A DNA stretch of 64,000 nucleotides, from NCBI GenBank assembly GCA_029259605.1, contig JAJDEV010000001.1, positions 1-64,000 on the forward strand. The letters run 5' to 3'. The notes beneath the pieces were generated by a model. That model saw only the letters and a program-made list of their open reading frames with translations, made no database searches and was not told the origin of the DNA. Both the position numbers and the translations under genes were made by a program. Of the stretch, positions 31,699 through 41,455 are shown piece after piece. Origin of the DNA: Planctomycetota bacterium (GTDB taxonomy: Bacteria; Planctomycetota; UBA1135; GCA-002686595). Each line of letters starts with the position of its first letter. Positions within the stretch are counted from its first letter, which is position 1.

Positions 31699-34600
31699 GC
31701 ACGGAGAACCGCACCGCGCGCGTCGAGGCGCTCTTCCACGACGCGCTCGAGCTCGACGAAGGCGAGCGCGAGGCATTCCTACGCGCGGAGTGCGGCGCCG
31801 ACGACGCGCTGTTCGACGAGCTCGCGCGCCTGGTCGGCGTCGCGCAGCGCGCGGACGGGTTCCTCGGTCAGTCGGGCATCGAGCTGCTCTTTCCCGATCG
31901 CTTGCCGGTCGACGGGGACACGAAGCTGACGCTCGACGGTTACGAGATCCGCCGCCGCGTCGGAACGGGCGGCATGGGGACCGTCTACGAGGCGCTCGAG
32001 GAAACGACGCGGCGCACGGTCGCGCTCAAGCTCATGCACTCCGTCGGTCCCGAGCTCGAGCGCCGCTTCCGCTTCGAAGCCGAGCTGCTCGCCCGCCTGC
32101 AGCATCCGTACGTCGCCGCCGTCTACGCGGCGGGCGTGCTCGACGACGACGGTCGGCGCCTGCCGTTCATCGCGATGGAGCTCGTCGCCGGCGCGCGTTC
32201 GCTCGAGCGCTTCACGCAGGAGGAAGGGCTTGACCGACGCGCGCGCATCGAGCTCTTCGCGAAGGCATGCGAGGCGGTCCACCACGGCCATCAGCACGGC
32301 GTCGTGCACCGCGACCTCAAGCCGACCAACATCCTGGTCGCCGCCGACGGGACACCGCGCCTGATCGACTTCGGGATCGCGCGCGCACTCGACGTCGACG
32401 CGTCGCGCCACACGCGCGCGGGAGCGTTGCTCGGAACGGTCGCGTACATGAGTCCGGAGCAGGGCGAGGACGCGAGCGCGGTCGACGTGCGCGGCGACGT
32501 CTACTCGCTCGGCGTGATCCTGTACGAGCTCCTGTGCGGTCGCCTGCCGTACGACCTCACCGGCATGTCGCTGCCCGAAGCGACGCGCGCGGTGCAGGAG
32601 CGCGAGCCGATCGCTCCGTCGACGCTCGATCCTGCATTGCGTGGCGACCTCGAGACGATCGTCCTGCGCGCGATCGAGAAGGAGCGCGGGCGCCGCTTCG
32701 ACACCGTCGAGGACCTGCGCTCGGACCTGCTTCGCCATCTCGCCGGCGAGCCGATCGCGTCGCGTCCCCCCGGCTTCGCGCGCCAGCTCGCGTCGCTGGC
32801 GCGACGGCATCGGTTGGCGGTCGCGGTGCTCGCCGTACTGCTCGCCGCGTCGATCGTCGTCGCCGCGTTCAGCACGACCTTCGCCGTGCGCGTCGAGCGC
32901 GCGCGGCAAGCCGAGCGCCGCCAGGCCGCGCGCGCCGGGCTCGCGGCCGCGGATGCGTCGCTGCGCGTCTTCGACGGCGGCGCCGCGCTGCGCAGCTTGA
33001 ACGCGGTGCCGGACGACCTGCGCGGTTGGGCGTGGGGTCACTTGCGCGCGCAAATCGAGCTCGAGCGTTTGGTGCTCGAGTGCGCGGGCGCGCGGTGCGA
33101 AGGCGTGCGCTTCGGTCCGGACGGCGACACGCTGGTCACGGCCTGGTTCGTCGACGACCAGGGACAGCTCGTGCTCAGCGACGCGGCGACCGGTGCGACG
33201 CGCGCGCGGATCGAGGTCGACAACCCGCTCGATCTCGACCTGGATCCCGAGCAGGGGCGCGTGCTGGTCACGACGCGCGATGAGCTCGTGCTGTGGAGCG
33301 CCGATCTCGCCACCGAGCTCTGGCGCGTTGCGTCCGACGGCGGCGTGTTCCTGAGCTCGGACTTCGACGAGACCGGCGCGCGCGTCGCGACGGTCACCGA
33401 GGACGGGCGCGTGCTCGTGCTCGACGCGACGCGCGTGACGTGGGTCGCGCAGGCCGTCGCGGCGCCCGGCTCCGCGCTGCACGCGGTCGCGTTCGGGCCC
33501 GGACCGCTCGACCTCCTTGCCGCAGGCGACGACGGCACGCTGTTCGTCTTCGACCGCGCCTTGACCTCGGCGCCGCGCGCGCTCGCCGGCCACACCGGTC
33601 CGATCCTCGCGCTCGACGCCGGCCCCGTTCCGCGCCTCGCCGTTTCGGCCTCGAGCGACGGAACGCTGCGCGTATGGGACATCGTCGCGGGGCGCGAGTT
33701 GCAGCGCATGCACGGGCACGTGGGCGAGGTGGTGAGCTGTGAGCTTGCGCGCGACGGGACCTCGGTGCTCAGCGCGTCGACCGACGGCACAGCGCGCATT
33801 TTCGACCTCGCGTCCGGCGCGCCGCGGCGCGTCCTGTTCGGTCACAAGACGTGGCTCACCGCGTGCGCGTGGTCGCCCGACGCGCGCGAGGTCGCGACCA
33901 CCTCGCTTGACGGAACGGCGCGCGTCTTCGACGCCGTGCGCAGCGATCCGTCGCACGCGCTGGGCGAGCACGCGAAACTCGTGCGCGACCTCGCGTTCGA
34001 TCCCGCGGGTCGCTGGCTCGCGTCGTGCTCGTTCGATTGCACGGTGCGGCTCACGCCCGTCGGCACGGACGGCGCGGACGGGCCGTTCACGCTCGAGGGC
34101 CACACGCGGCGCGTCGGATGCGTCGCGTGGCAACCGGACGCGGACCGGCTCGTCTCCGGATCGAACGACGCGACGGTGCGCGTGTGGAGCGCGGCGAGCG
34201 CGGAGTGCGAGGCCGTGCTCGAGGGCTTCGACGGCGCCGTGCACGCGCTCGCGTTCGATCCGTCGGGCAAGGAGCTGGCCGTCGGCGCGAGCACTGGCGA
34301 GGTCAGCGTGTGGGACGCGAGCACGTGGTCGCGCGTGCGCACGTTCCCCGGCGAGGCCTCGCTCGCGGACCTCGACTGGTCCTCCGACGGAACGCGCATC
34401 GCCGTCGCGGACGAGCGCGGCTTGCGCGTGCTCGACGCGCGGACGGGCGCGACGCGCCTCGACATCGAGACGACGGATCCGCTGCGCTGTGTCGCGTTCA
34501 CGCCGAGCGGCGAGTTCGTCGTCGGCGGTGGCCTCGAGGTCTATTGGTGGAACGCGACGTCCGGCCGCCTGCTCACCAAGCTCGACATGCCCGACGCCGC

Positions 34601-34868
34601 CGCCGACCTCGCCTTCCACCCCTCGGGTCTCCCGCTCGCCATCGCGACGTCCGGCGGCGCCGTCCACCTGTGGGAACCGTGGAGCCCCGAAGTCCTCCTC
34701 AGCTTGCGCGGCCACCGTAGCTGGCTCTTCGCCGTTGCCTTCTCCCCCGACGGCACCGAGCTCGCATCCGCGGGCGGAAGCTACGACGACATCGACACGT
34801 CGATCCGCCTCTGGCGATCGCGCTGGAACGGCGAAACGCCGCCGCGCGTCGTGCTCGAGCTCCGTTGA
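31695..34868 (+). CDS. Membrane Ser/Thr protein kinase with WD40 repeats
   Basis: The 1057-aa product has a helical N-terminal region (VEALFHDALELDEGEREAFL), a full Hanks kinase from about residue 78 to 355 (VGTGGMGTV loop, ALKLM lysine, HRDLKPTN, DFGIA, MSPEQ), one membrane segment at about 375-397 and then a long WD40 propeller (repeated SASSDGTLRVWDI, SGSNDATVRVWSA, STDGTARIFDL units). The kinase faces the cytosol and the propeller should lie outside. TTG at 31695 overlaps the sigma factor's stop by four bases (TTGA), so the two are coupled and the kinase probably regulates that sigma factor. Confidence 0.9.
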   Translation: MSTENRTARVEALFHDALELDEGEREAFLRAECGADDALFDELARLVGVAQRADGFLGQSGIELLFPDRLPVDGDTKLTLDGYEIRRRVGTGGMGTVYEALEETTRRTVALKLMHSVGPELERRFRFEAELLARLQHPYVAAVYAAGVLDDDGRRLPFIAMELVAGARSLERFTQEEGLDRRARIELFAKACEAVHHGHQHGVVHRDLKPTNILVAADGTPRLIDFGIARALDVDASRHTRAGALLGTVAYMSPEQGEDASAVDVRGDVYSLGVILYELLCGRLPYDLTGMSLPEATRAVQEREPIAPSTLDPALRGDLETIVLRAIEKERGRRFDTVEDLRSDLLRHLAGEPIASRPPGFARQLASLARRHRLAVAVLAVLLAASIVVAAFSTTFAVRVERARQAERRQAARAGLAAADASLRVFDGGAALRSLNAVPDDLRGWAWGHLRAQIELERLVLECAGARCEGVRFGPDGDTLVTAWFVDDQGQLVLSDAATGATRARIEVDNPLDLDLDPEQGRVLVTTRDELVLWSADLATELWRVASDGGVFLSSDFDETGARVATVTEDGRVLVLDATRVTWVAQAVAAPGSALHAVAFGPGPLDLLAAGDDGTLFVFDRALTSAPRALAGHTGPILALDAGPVPRLAVSASSDGTLRVWDIVAGRELQRMHGHVGEVVSCELARDGTSVLSASTDGTARIFDLASGAPRRVLFGHKTWLTACAWSPDAREVATTSLDGTARVFDAVRSDPSHALGEHAKLVRDLAFDPAGRWLASCSFDCTVRLTPVGTDGADGPFTLEGHTRRVGCVAWQPDADRLVSGSNDATVRVWSAASAECEAVLEGFDGAVHALAFDPSGKELAVGASTGEVSVWDASTWSRVRTFPGEASLADLDWSSDGTRIAVADERGLRVLDARTGATRLDIETTDPLRCVAFTPSGEFVVGGGLEVYWWNATSGRLLTKLDMPDAAADLAFHPSGLPLAIATSGGAVHLWEPWSPEVLLSLRGHRSWLFAVAFSPDGTELASAGGSYDDIDTSIRLWRSRWNGETPPRVVLELR

Positions 34869-34962
34869 CGTCGAGAAACCGCTCGGGCGCGACGGACGCG
34901 TGACGCGGCCGCGGTACGATCCGCGCGGTCGATCGCAGGACGCCCGCCCCTCGAGTGAGCAC

Positions 34963-35244
34963 ATGAAAGCAGTTTGGAACGGAACGGTGATCGCGGAGTC
35001 GAACGACACGGTCGTCGTCGAAGGCAACCACTACTTCCCCGCCGACTCTCTGAGCGACGCGTGCTTCCAGCGCTCCGCGACGACGACGCACTGTCCATGG
35101 AAGGGCGACGCCAGCTACTACACGCTGGTCGTCGACGGCGAGTCCAACGTCGACGCGGCTTGGTTCTACGCCGAGCCCAAGGAGGCCGCGGAAGAGATCC
35201 GCGGTCGGGTCGCCTTCTGGAAGGGCGTCGAGGTCGTTGAGTAG
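34963..35244 (+). CDS. DUF427 family protein
   Basis: The 93-aa product is a single DUF427 domain: MKAVWNGTVIAES, VVVEGNHYFP, THCPWKGDASYYTL and WFYAEPKEAAEEIRGRVAFW occur in the family order. The function of the family is unknown. A TACGAT box lies 42 nt before the ATG. It stops 12 bp before the end of a convergent gene. Confidence 0.9.
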   Translation: MKAVWNGTVIAESNDTVVVEGNHYFPADSLSDACFQRSATTTHCPWKGDASYYTLVVDGESNVDAAWFYAEPKEAAEEIRGRVAFWKGVEVVE

Positions 35245-35256
35245 AGCGTGGCCGCG

Positions 35257-37302
35257 CTACTGGCGGAAGTAGTCCATCACGATCGCCGCACCCGGCGCCG
35301 CGATCGACTGCACGCCCGCGTTCCACGGATCGGTGTCGAAGCGCTGCAGCGTGTCGAGCGCGATGACGTCGACGGCGCCCGAGTGATCGTCGCGGCCGGC
35401 GATCGGCAGGAAAAGGAACTGCGGCGTGCTGGTGTGCCGCAGCGCTCCGCCGTAGTTGCGCACGAGGCTCTTGCCGTTCATCGGCGCGCCCGCGCCCGAT
35501 GAGAACGGCGTCATCGGATTCGCGAGGACGCCGAGGTTCACTTGGTTGTCGAACGCGAGGTCGAGCGGGATGCCCGTCAGTTGATCGCGGCCGATCGACG
35601 CCTCGATGCGGAAGCTGAGGCCGCGCAGATTCGGTGCGGCGCCCGTGAGCGGGAGCACGCCGGTCGTCGCCGCGTCGAGCACGAGGTTCGACACCGCGCC
35701 GCCGTCGAGCACGCGCTCGCCGTTCGGCCCGAGCTTCGTCCCGTGCACGATCCACACGCCGGACGAATCGCGCAGCGGATCGGGTTGCAGCGCGCGCGCG
35801 CCGGGGAACGAGAACGGCGCGTAGCCGATGATGTCGTCGAAGCCCCACCCGTTGATGCCGTCCGGTCCCGACTCGAAGAGCGCGACACGGCCCGAGCGCT
35901 CGAGGATGTAGGCGAAGAAGACGTTGCGCCCGAAGCCGAACTGGTCCTGGCGCGGCGTGATCGCCACCGCGAACGGCGCGTCGAGGCCGTGCAGCGTCTT
36001 GCGCACTTCGAGGCTGAACGAAGAGAGGATCGATACCGTGCCGTCGCCCTCGTTGCACACCAGGATGTCCTCGCCGCGCGAGTCCCACGCGATGCCGCTC
36101 GGCGCGTCACCGACTCCGGTGCGCTTGACGACCGTGTGGAACTGCGACGAGGACGGCGCGATGTCGATGAACACGACCTCGTCCTGCGCGCGGCTCGTCA
36201 CCGCGAGGAAGCGCAGGTTGGTCTCCATCGCGAGCTCGACCGGATCGTCGACGGCGATGCGCGCGAGCACCGCGAAGGTGTTGCTGTTCAGCACGACGAC
36301 CTCGTCCGCCGCGTTGTCGACCATGTAGAGGAAGTGGCCGATCTGCTGGCGGATGAAGTACGGCTGGCACGTCGCGCTGAACGTCGGTGGCGTCGGCCCG
36401 CCGAAGAACGCGTTCTGCTCGCGCGCGAGGATCGAGGTCGGCGGGAACTGGATGGCGGGCTGTGGCAGGAAGTTCGGACCGGGAACGAGCAGGTTGATCA
36501 ACCCGAAGCCGGTCGGCGGAGGCAGCGCGCTCACGATCGACGTCGGCTCCGCGCCCTGGACGAGCGGTTGCGTGCAGACCGGGCTCGCGAGGATCGGCGG
36601 CGGATTCGGATGCGGTGCGAACGAGATCGGGTTGCCTCCCCCGAAGACCATCTGGAGCGGGAGGACTCCTGGCGCCCCCGGTTCGATCGCGGCGACCGAA
36701 TTCGGACCGCCGTTCGCGACGCTCATGACCTGGAAGCCGGTGTTCGCACACAGCGACCCACCCTGCGAGCACCCGAACGGCGTCCCGTTGTTGAACACGA
36801 GATCGAGCGGCGCCCCGAGCATCATGTCGCCCACCGACAGCACGTCCCCGATCGCGAGCAGCCGATCGTCGAGGTCCGAGTTCTTCGTCAGCGTGAACAC
36901 ACCCGCCGACCCACCGTCGTCGGTCGACATGCCGATCGAGAGCGGGGGCATCAGCGTCGCACCCTGCAGACTGACGTTGGGGTTGTTCGGATAGTTCGAG
37001 TTGCCCTGCTTCGTGGGATCGAGGATGTCGTACGACGGATCGCCCGTCGACTGCCCGAAGCCGTTCAGGTCGATGACGGACAGCCCGAGCCCGACACGCC
37101 CGATATAGATCGCGTCGGGTGCGACCGGCGCATTGACGCGCGCCAGAACGCGTTCTGTTGCGCGCGTGTGCTCTGCAGCTTTGTGCGGGGTCGAGGGAAC
37201 GGGTGCCCCGACCTGTCGTGCGTGGGGGCGTCGCTGTGCGGCGGAGGGCGTCGCAAGCGCCGCGCAAAGGGCGACCGCGAGCAGGGGCGTCGAGTCTTTC
37301 AT
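35257..37302 (-). CDS. Secreted YVTN-type beta-propeller protein
   Basis: The 681-aa product has a signal peptide (to about residue 22, SAAQ), a linker with an ARVNAPVAPDAI segment, and a propeller-like body with YVTN blade motifs (VVVLNSNTFAVLARIAVDDP, LVCNEGDGTVSILSSFSLEVRKTL). A second beta-rich part follows. No enzyme motif is visible; surface binding is plausible. The ARVNAPVAPDAI segment is repeated in the pseudogene just upstream (37440-37923), so the two were once paralogues at their N-termini. The ATG at 37302 gives the signal peptide. Confidence 0.78.
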   Translation of the reverse strand: MKDSTPLLAVALCAALATPSAAQRRPHARQVGAPVPSTPHKAAEHTRATERVLARVNAPVAPDAIYIGRVGLGLSVIDLNGFGQSTGDPSYDILDPTKQGNSNYPNNPNVSLQGATLMPPLSIGMSTDDGGSAGVFTLTKNSDLDDRLLAIGDVLSVGDMMLGAPLDLVFNNGTPFGCSQGGSLCANTGFQVMSVANGGPNSVAAIEPGAPGVLPLQMVFGGGNPISFAPHPNPPPILASPVCTQPLVQGAEPTSIVSALPPPTGFGLINLLVPGPNFLPQPAIQFPPTSILAREQNAFFGGPTPPTFSATCQPYFIRQQIGHFLYMVDNAADEVVVLNSNTFAVLARIAVDDPVELAMETNLRFLAVTSRAQDEVVFIDIAPSSSQFHTVVKRTGVGDAPSGIAWDSRGEDILVCNEGDGTVSILSSFSLEVRKTLHGLDAPFAVAITPRQDQFGFGRNVFFAYILERSGRVALFESGPDGINGWGFDDIIGYAPFSFPGARALQPDPLRDSSGVWIVHGTKLGPNGERVLDGGAVSNLVLDAATTGVLPLTGAAPNLRGLSFRIEASIGRDQLTGIPLDLAFDNQVNLGVLANPMTPFSSGAGAPMNGKSLVRNYGGALRHTSTPQFLFLPIAGRDDHSGAVDVIALDTLQRFDTDPWNAGVQSIAAPGAAIVMDYFRQ

Positions 37303-37439
37303 CGTCGTGAACGTGGGTGCGGTCCGTGAAAGAGGATTCCGAGCGGACTGGTTCCGCGCGAGCACTCAGCTTCGCACGAGATTCAGAAGATCGACAGCAG
37401 GCACGTACCGTTCCGTGCCGCCCTATTCATTCAACAAAC

Positions 37440-37923
37440 CACGGTCCGTGGTCCGTTGGCCCAGGTTTGCATTCGCGATGAGCGTGCGCACTGCTGCCAG
37501 TGTGAGCGCGCTCGCACCGCGAGCAAGCCGTCGAGCGTGATCTGCGGGATCGACACCTGCAGCGCTTGGGTCCGTTCCGTCACGCCCGGATCCATAGGGT
37601 GATCGACGACGCCGCCGTCGGTCTTCGTGCGTTTGTGCAGCATCGGCGATCGAAATCGCACGCTCGGTGCTTTCGACCTCGGGAGCAGAACGATCCAGGG
37701 AGCAGAACGATCCAGGATCGATCGTCTCCGTGATCGCATCCGGTGCGACCGGAGCGTTGACGCGCGCCGCCGCGCGCGCCGTCGGTGCGGTGGGCTTCGC
37801 AGCCGTTCGCTCCACTCCGCGCACTCGCACGCCTTCCTTGGAAGTGGGCCGTTGCGCAGTCGCGGGGCTTCCGAACGCGGCGAACGAGAGAAGTGCAGCC
37901 AGGGCGGTCGAGCGGTTCATCAT
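37440..37923 (-). pseudogene. Chimeric pseudogene: N-terminus of a secreted protein joined to the C-terminus of a kinase-ATPase regulator
   Basis: Reading on the minus strand from 37923, the first 65 or so codons encode a signal peptide and the ARVNAPVAPDAI segment found in the neighbouring gene at 35257-37302. After a tandem 17-bp duplication (37681-37714) the frame degenerates. From 37619 the sequence, in two frames, matches the last 50 residues of the regulator at 46583-48579 (HPMDPG, ALQVSIPQITLDGLLA, then GASALTLAAVRTLIAN). Two unrelated genes have thus been fused by deletion and then frameshifted. Confidence 0.75.
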
Positions 37924-38034
37924 GGCGAGCGGGGGGAGAGTCTCCGTTCTAACCGAGTTCCGCGCATAGCGCGACCGGGCACGGACGCGGCGCCCGATAA
38001 CGTCGCCGTTGCGCTCGGAGTCGCACGCGCGCGT

Positions 38035-39267
38035 CTACTGGGTCACTTCACGCACGCTCTTGCTCGCCGCGACGAAGTCCTTCTCGACGTCCTTCCACTG
38101 CTCCCGCGGACCCTGCGCGTCGAGGAGGACCCAGACGTCGCCGAACGGCAGGTAGGCCTTGTAAACGAAGGCGTCCGCGCCGTCCTCGTCCTGCACGAAG
38201 AACGTGAACGCGTGCCCCTTGCCGAGCGGTGAGCGGATCGACTCGCTCTTCTTCGGCTTGCCGAAGTTGCCTTCGAGGGCGTCGCCGACGGCGCGGACGA
38301 AGGCCTTCAGGTCGGTGTTGTCGAAGGCGATGCGCGAGCACTCGACCGCGGTGAGTCCGGAGCAGAGCGTCGGGAAGAGGACGACCGTGGAGCTGTTGTC
38401 GCTCTCGCTGATCGCCCACGAACTCGGCAGTTCGAGCTCGAGTCCCAGGTCCTCGAGAGCGAAGACTCTGGTGCGGTGCACCGGTTTGGCCTTGAGCGCC
38501 TTCGTGGCCGCGGCGTCGCGCGACGCGCGCATCGAGCACCGGAACGTCCCCGTGCCCAGGTCCTGATCGTTCGCGCTGTAGGTCGACTCGCCGGCGAGGT
38601 CGATCGACGCGAGCAACCCGTTCGCAAGGTCGTACTTCACCGTGCACTCGGGCCGATGGGTGACGGTCAGCCCGCGCTCGAGCACGACCGCATCGATGCT
38701 GCCCGTCAGGGTCGCGATCGACGACGCTTCGTCGAACGAGTCGAACACGAGGTGCGCGTCGACGCGCTCGACGTCCGCGGCGCCGAAGAGCACGGTCGCG
38801 AGCGAGGACCAATCGAGGTCGAACGCCTCACCGATCGAGGCGCTCTCCGGCATCGGCGCCCACAGACCGAGCGAGAGGTAGTCGACCTGCAGATCCCGGA
38901 GCAGCTCGCTCGGCAGCAACGCCGGCCCGTCGATGTTCATGAGGACATCGTCCGTGACCTCGAAGACGAGGCGCACTCCGGCGAGCGGCAAGTCGGCGTT
39001 CTTGCCGTCATTCGTCACCCGCGACCGCACGTACGTCCGAACGGCCTTCTCGAGCTCGTCGTCGAGGACCTCATGCTGGTCGACGTACGCGATGTCCGTC
39101 TCCGAGCGCATCGTCCGACCGCCGACGTCCAGGGCGATCTCGTGCGACACCTCGACGAGCACGGGCTCACCGACCGGCGTCGCGACGCGCAGGTCGAACG
39201 TGTCCGTCGTAGCAGCGGAGTCCTGGGGCAGAGTCGTGACGAGCGCGATCAGCAAGTTCGAAAGCAT
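38035..39267 (-). CDS. Secreted protein of unknown function
   Basis: The 410-aa product has a short N-terminal export signal (MLSNLLIALVTTL) and a mixed alpha/beta body without recognised domain. The last 120 residues (LGLELELPSSWAIS onward) resemble the small alpha/beta domain of PsbP-like or DUF1795 proteins. AGGAGG lies 10 nt before the ATG, and TACACT at 39290-39295 (minus strand) is a likely -10, so this gene has a conventional leader. Confidence 0.65.
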   Translation of the reverse strand: MLSNLLIALVTTLPQDSAATTDTFDLRVATPVGEPVLVEVSHEIALDVGGRTMRSETDIAYVDQHEVLDDELEKAVRTYVRSRVTNDGKNADLPLAGVRLVFEVTDDVLMNIDGPALLPSELLRDLQVDYLSLGLWAPMPESASIGEAFDLDWSSLATVLFGAADVERVDAHLVFDSFDEASSIATLTGSIDAVVLERGLTVTHRPECTVKYDLANGLLASIDLAGESTYSANDQDLGTGTFRCSMRASRDAAATKALKAKPVHRTRVFALEDLGLELELPSSWAISESDNSSTVVLFPTLCSGLTAVECSRIAFDNTDLKAFVRAVGDALEGNFGKPKKSESIRSPLGKGHAFTFFVQDEDGADAFVYKAYLPFGDVWVLLDAQGPREQWKDVEKDFVAASKSVREVTQ

Positions 39268-39289
39268 GGAATGGAATCCTCCTCGGCAC

Positions 39290-39295
39290 AGTGTA
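39290..39295 (-). promoter_or_regulatory. -10 box (TACACT) with leader and AGGAGG ribosome site
   Basis: TACACT on the minus strand is followed by AGGAGG (39278-39283) and the ATG at 39267. It is a contrast to the leaderless layout of many neighbours. Confidence 0.42.
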
Positions 39296-39300
39296 GCGGG

Positions 39301-39375
39301 ATGATCGGTAGACTGGGCGCAGACACTCCGCGCGGGACCCTGCGGAGTGCCTTGAAGCAGGCGGGTCTCGAGTGA
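39301..39375 (+). pseudogene. hicA: Truncated HicA toxin (C-terminal stub)
   Basis: The frame encodes only ADTPRGTLRSALKQAGLE after a few residues, which matches the conserved C-terminal helix of HicA-type mRNA interferases. The N-terminal part with the catalytic histidine is missing; upstream DNA belongs to the promoter and 5' end of the divergent gene at 38035-39267. The stop lies 7 bp before hicB, the normal operon spacing. Confidence 0.7.
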
Positions 39376-39382
39376 GGTCGCG

Positions 39383-39598
39383 ATGAAGTACTTGGTAGTG
39401 GTCGAACGCGGTGGGGAAGGTTGGGGTGCTCACGTCCCCGATCTTCCGGGATGCATCGCCGCGGGCGAGACGCGCGAGGAGGCCCTCCGGTTGATCCGCG
39501 AGGCGATCGCCCTCCACATCGAGAAGTTGCGCGAAACCGGCGAGGCCGTTCCGTGTGCCTCGAGCGAAGGCGAGGTCATCGAAGTCGACGCGGCCTGA
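39383..39598 (+). CDS. hicB: HicB-like antitoxin, orphan
   Basis: The 71-aa product is the partial RNase H-fold HicB domain: YLVVVERGGEGWGAHVPDLPGCIAAGET followed by EEALRLIREAIALHIEKLRE. The DNA-binding tail of longer HicB proteins is absent, as in the short class. In intact systems it neutralises HicA, which cleaves mRNA. Its partner here is only a stub, so this is probably a leftover antitoxin or acts on another HicA in the genome. Confidence 0.85.
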   Translation: MKYLVVVERGGEGWGAHVPDLPGCIAAGETREEALRLIREAIALHIEKLRETGEAVPCASSEGEVIEVDAA

Positions 39599-39647
39599 AG
39601 CGTCGGCGCGGACTAGATCCGCTCGAGGCCGGTCCAAGAACTCGGCC

Positions 39648-41258
39648 TCATGGAAAGTCAACCTCGAGTTGCGTGCCCGGAAGAACGGAGATCCGAACGC
39701 TGTCGATCAACTCGCTTGCGCCGTTCTTGAAGCCGGCAAGCGTGAGGACGCCATCTCCCGGGGGAAGTCCGTCGATGGAGTACGAACCGTCTGAGTGAAC
39801 GCGTGCGCGGTACTCGCTCGGAAAGGCGTCGAACATCGCCGTGACTTGCGTCCAGTCCGATTCGGACTCGATGGCGACATGTCCGAAGATCGTTCCGGGA
39901 ACGAACTCGTCGACGGTCCAGTCGACGATCGCGTCGCCATTTCGCGTATCGACGACGAGGTAGGCCGCAGCGTCGACGTACGTGCGGTCGGTCCGTGGCA
40001 CGACGGATGGTGTCCGAACGACGAGGAACTCGTCGGCAGGCAGGCCACGGATCTCCCACGCTCCCTCGGCGTCGGTCGATGCCGATCCCTTCGCTGCGAA
40101 ATGAACGCGCGATTCGAATGCGAGGCCGGGCTGCAGGCGCCAGATTCCGAACTGGGCAAGGATCGGCTCACCGGACGACGTGTGTGCGGTTCCCGAGATC
40201 GACCGAACCCCGAGCCCCTTGTCGAACTCGAGCAGCAGATCGGGATCGGTTCCGTCGCAGGAGACCGAGAACTCGACGGGGTCAGGTCGGGCGACGTCGC
40301 GACCGTTCACGCGGGCGGGAATCAGCCACGCTTCGTAGTCCCCATACGCCAGAGGTTGTTCGAAGCGACCCCACTCATCGGTTCGGACGACATAGTTCGC
40401 GCCGATGGCTCGCCCCGTCTCGTCGCGTCGTGGGCGAAGGCTCAGGACGGCGTTTGAGAAGGGCGTCCCGTTGGCGTCGACGACGCGTGCGTGTGCGACG
40501 TACGAGGCTCCCAGGACGATCTCCGCCGGCGCGTTCGAAGAACCACCGACGGAGAACAGTCGAGTCTTGCCGAGGGTGTCTCCGCCGGACTGCCACCATG
40601 GCAAGGCGCGACCTGGAGGGAGCGAGCGAGCGTCGAGCTCAACGCGATAGGACACTCCTGGATCTGCAGGGAGCGCGAACGAACCGTCGACGTTGGTCAC
40701 GCCGTCGGACGCGTCGCCCATCGTCGCGATGAGCTCGACTCCGACGCGCCCGATGCCGTTGCCGAAGCAATCGACGACACGCCCCTCGATCGCCGGTGCG
40801 GGGATCCAAGAGAGCGAGATCCAGTCGACTGTCTCGGTGATCGCAATCTCGGATGGAATGACCTCGAGGAAGCGTCCGTCGCACACCACGCGGACGTTCC
40901 AGCGGCCGTGAGTGAGTTCGGCCTCCCAAGCTTCGTCCATTCCAACGCGGGCGGAGCGTTCCTCCGTGTTTCGAGTGAAGTGGACGGAGGCGTGTTCGAG
41001 GTCGAGCGGCCAACCGCCAGAACTCGCGCGCTCGAGAACGCCCGAAATCCGAACGTTGTCTACGGACGCTGCGATCGCGGGTGCTCGGTCCGACTCTCTT
41101 GACCCCCCCGCTCCGGCTGCGATCGCTGGCGGGTCAGCGAAAGCCGTGCTCCCCAACCCCTCGAACTCCCGCTCCTCGACTCTGCGGTTGCCGCCGACTA
41201 GGAAGACGACGGCGACAACGACGGCGACGACGAGCGAGATCGCGAGAGCATGCTTCAT
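39648..41258 (-). CDS. Membrane-anchored protein with carboxypeptidase-regulatory-like repeats
   Basis: The 536-aa product has one N-terminal membrane segment (about residues 4-23) and a series of about five 80-90 residue beta-sandwich repeats of the SpaA/carboxypeptidase-regulatory type (IEGRVVDCFGNGIGRVGVEL, HARVVDANGTPFSNAVLSL, SISGTAHTSSGEPI, IFGHVAIESE). Each begins with a G-x-V-x-D type strand. No enzyme motif is present; it should be a structural or adhesive surface protein. The ATG at 41258 places the membrane segment at the start. Base use is slightly less GC-rich than in its neighbours. Confidence 0.75.
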   Translation of the reverse strand: MKHALAISLVVAVVVAVVFLVGGNRRVEEREFEGLGSTAFADPPAIAAGAGGSRESDRAPAIAASVDNVRISGVLERASSGGWPLDLEHASVHFTRNTEERSARVGMDEAWEAELTHGRWNVRVVCDGRFLEVIPSEIAITETVDWISLSWIPAPAIEGRVVDCFGNGIGRVGVELIATMGDASDGVTNVDGSFALPADPGVSYRVELDARSLPPGRALPWWQSGGDTLGKTRLFSVGGSSNAPAEIVLGASYVAHARVVDANGTPFSNAVLSLRPRRDETGRAIGANYVVRTDEWGRFEQPLAYGDYEAWLIPARVNGRDVARPDPVEFSVSCDGTDPDLLLEFDKGLGVRSISGTAHTSSGEPILAQFGIWRLQPGLAFESRVHFAAKGSASTDAEGAWEIRGLPADEFLVVRTPSVVPRTDRTYVDAAAYLVVDTRNGDAIVDWTVDEFVPGTIFGHVAIESESDWTQVTAMFDAFPSEYRARVHSDGSYSIDGLPPGDGVLTLAGFKNGASELIDSVRISVLPGTQLEVDFP

Positions 41259-41367
41259 CCAATGGAGCCAAGCGATTCTATGTGACCGCTTGCTCGGGGG
41301 TTCGCACAAGCCGCTCGTTCTCGTGGAGGATGGATTGCCGAATGCGCGCAGGGTGGGGATCGTCCCC

Positions 41368-41455
41368 CTAGCAGGCCGTGGCGAAACTCACGGCGTCCTC
41401 GGAGGGTGATCCAGCGCTCTTCGAGGATGGCGTGAGTTTCACCACGGGCTGCTAG
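41368..41455 (+). repeat. CTAG palindromic element, family B (88 bp, internally shortened)
   Basis: The ends match those of the 164-bp copy at 7844-8007 (CTAGCAGGCCGT and ACGGGCTGCTAG), with most of the centre absent, so it is close to a single long hairpin. Its right CTAG (41452-41455) supplies the TAG stop codon of the ABC transporter gene. Confidence 0.9.
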
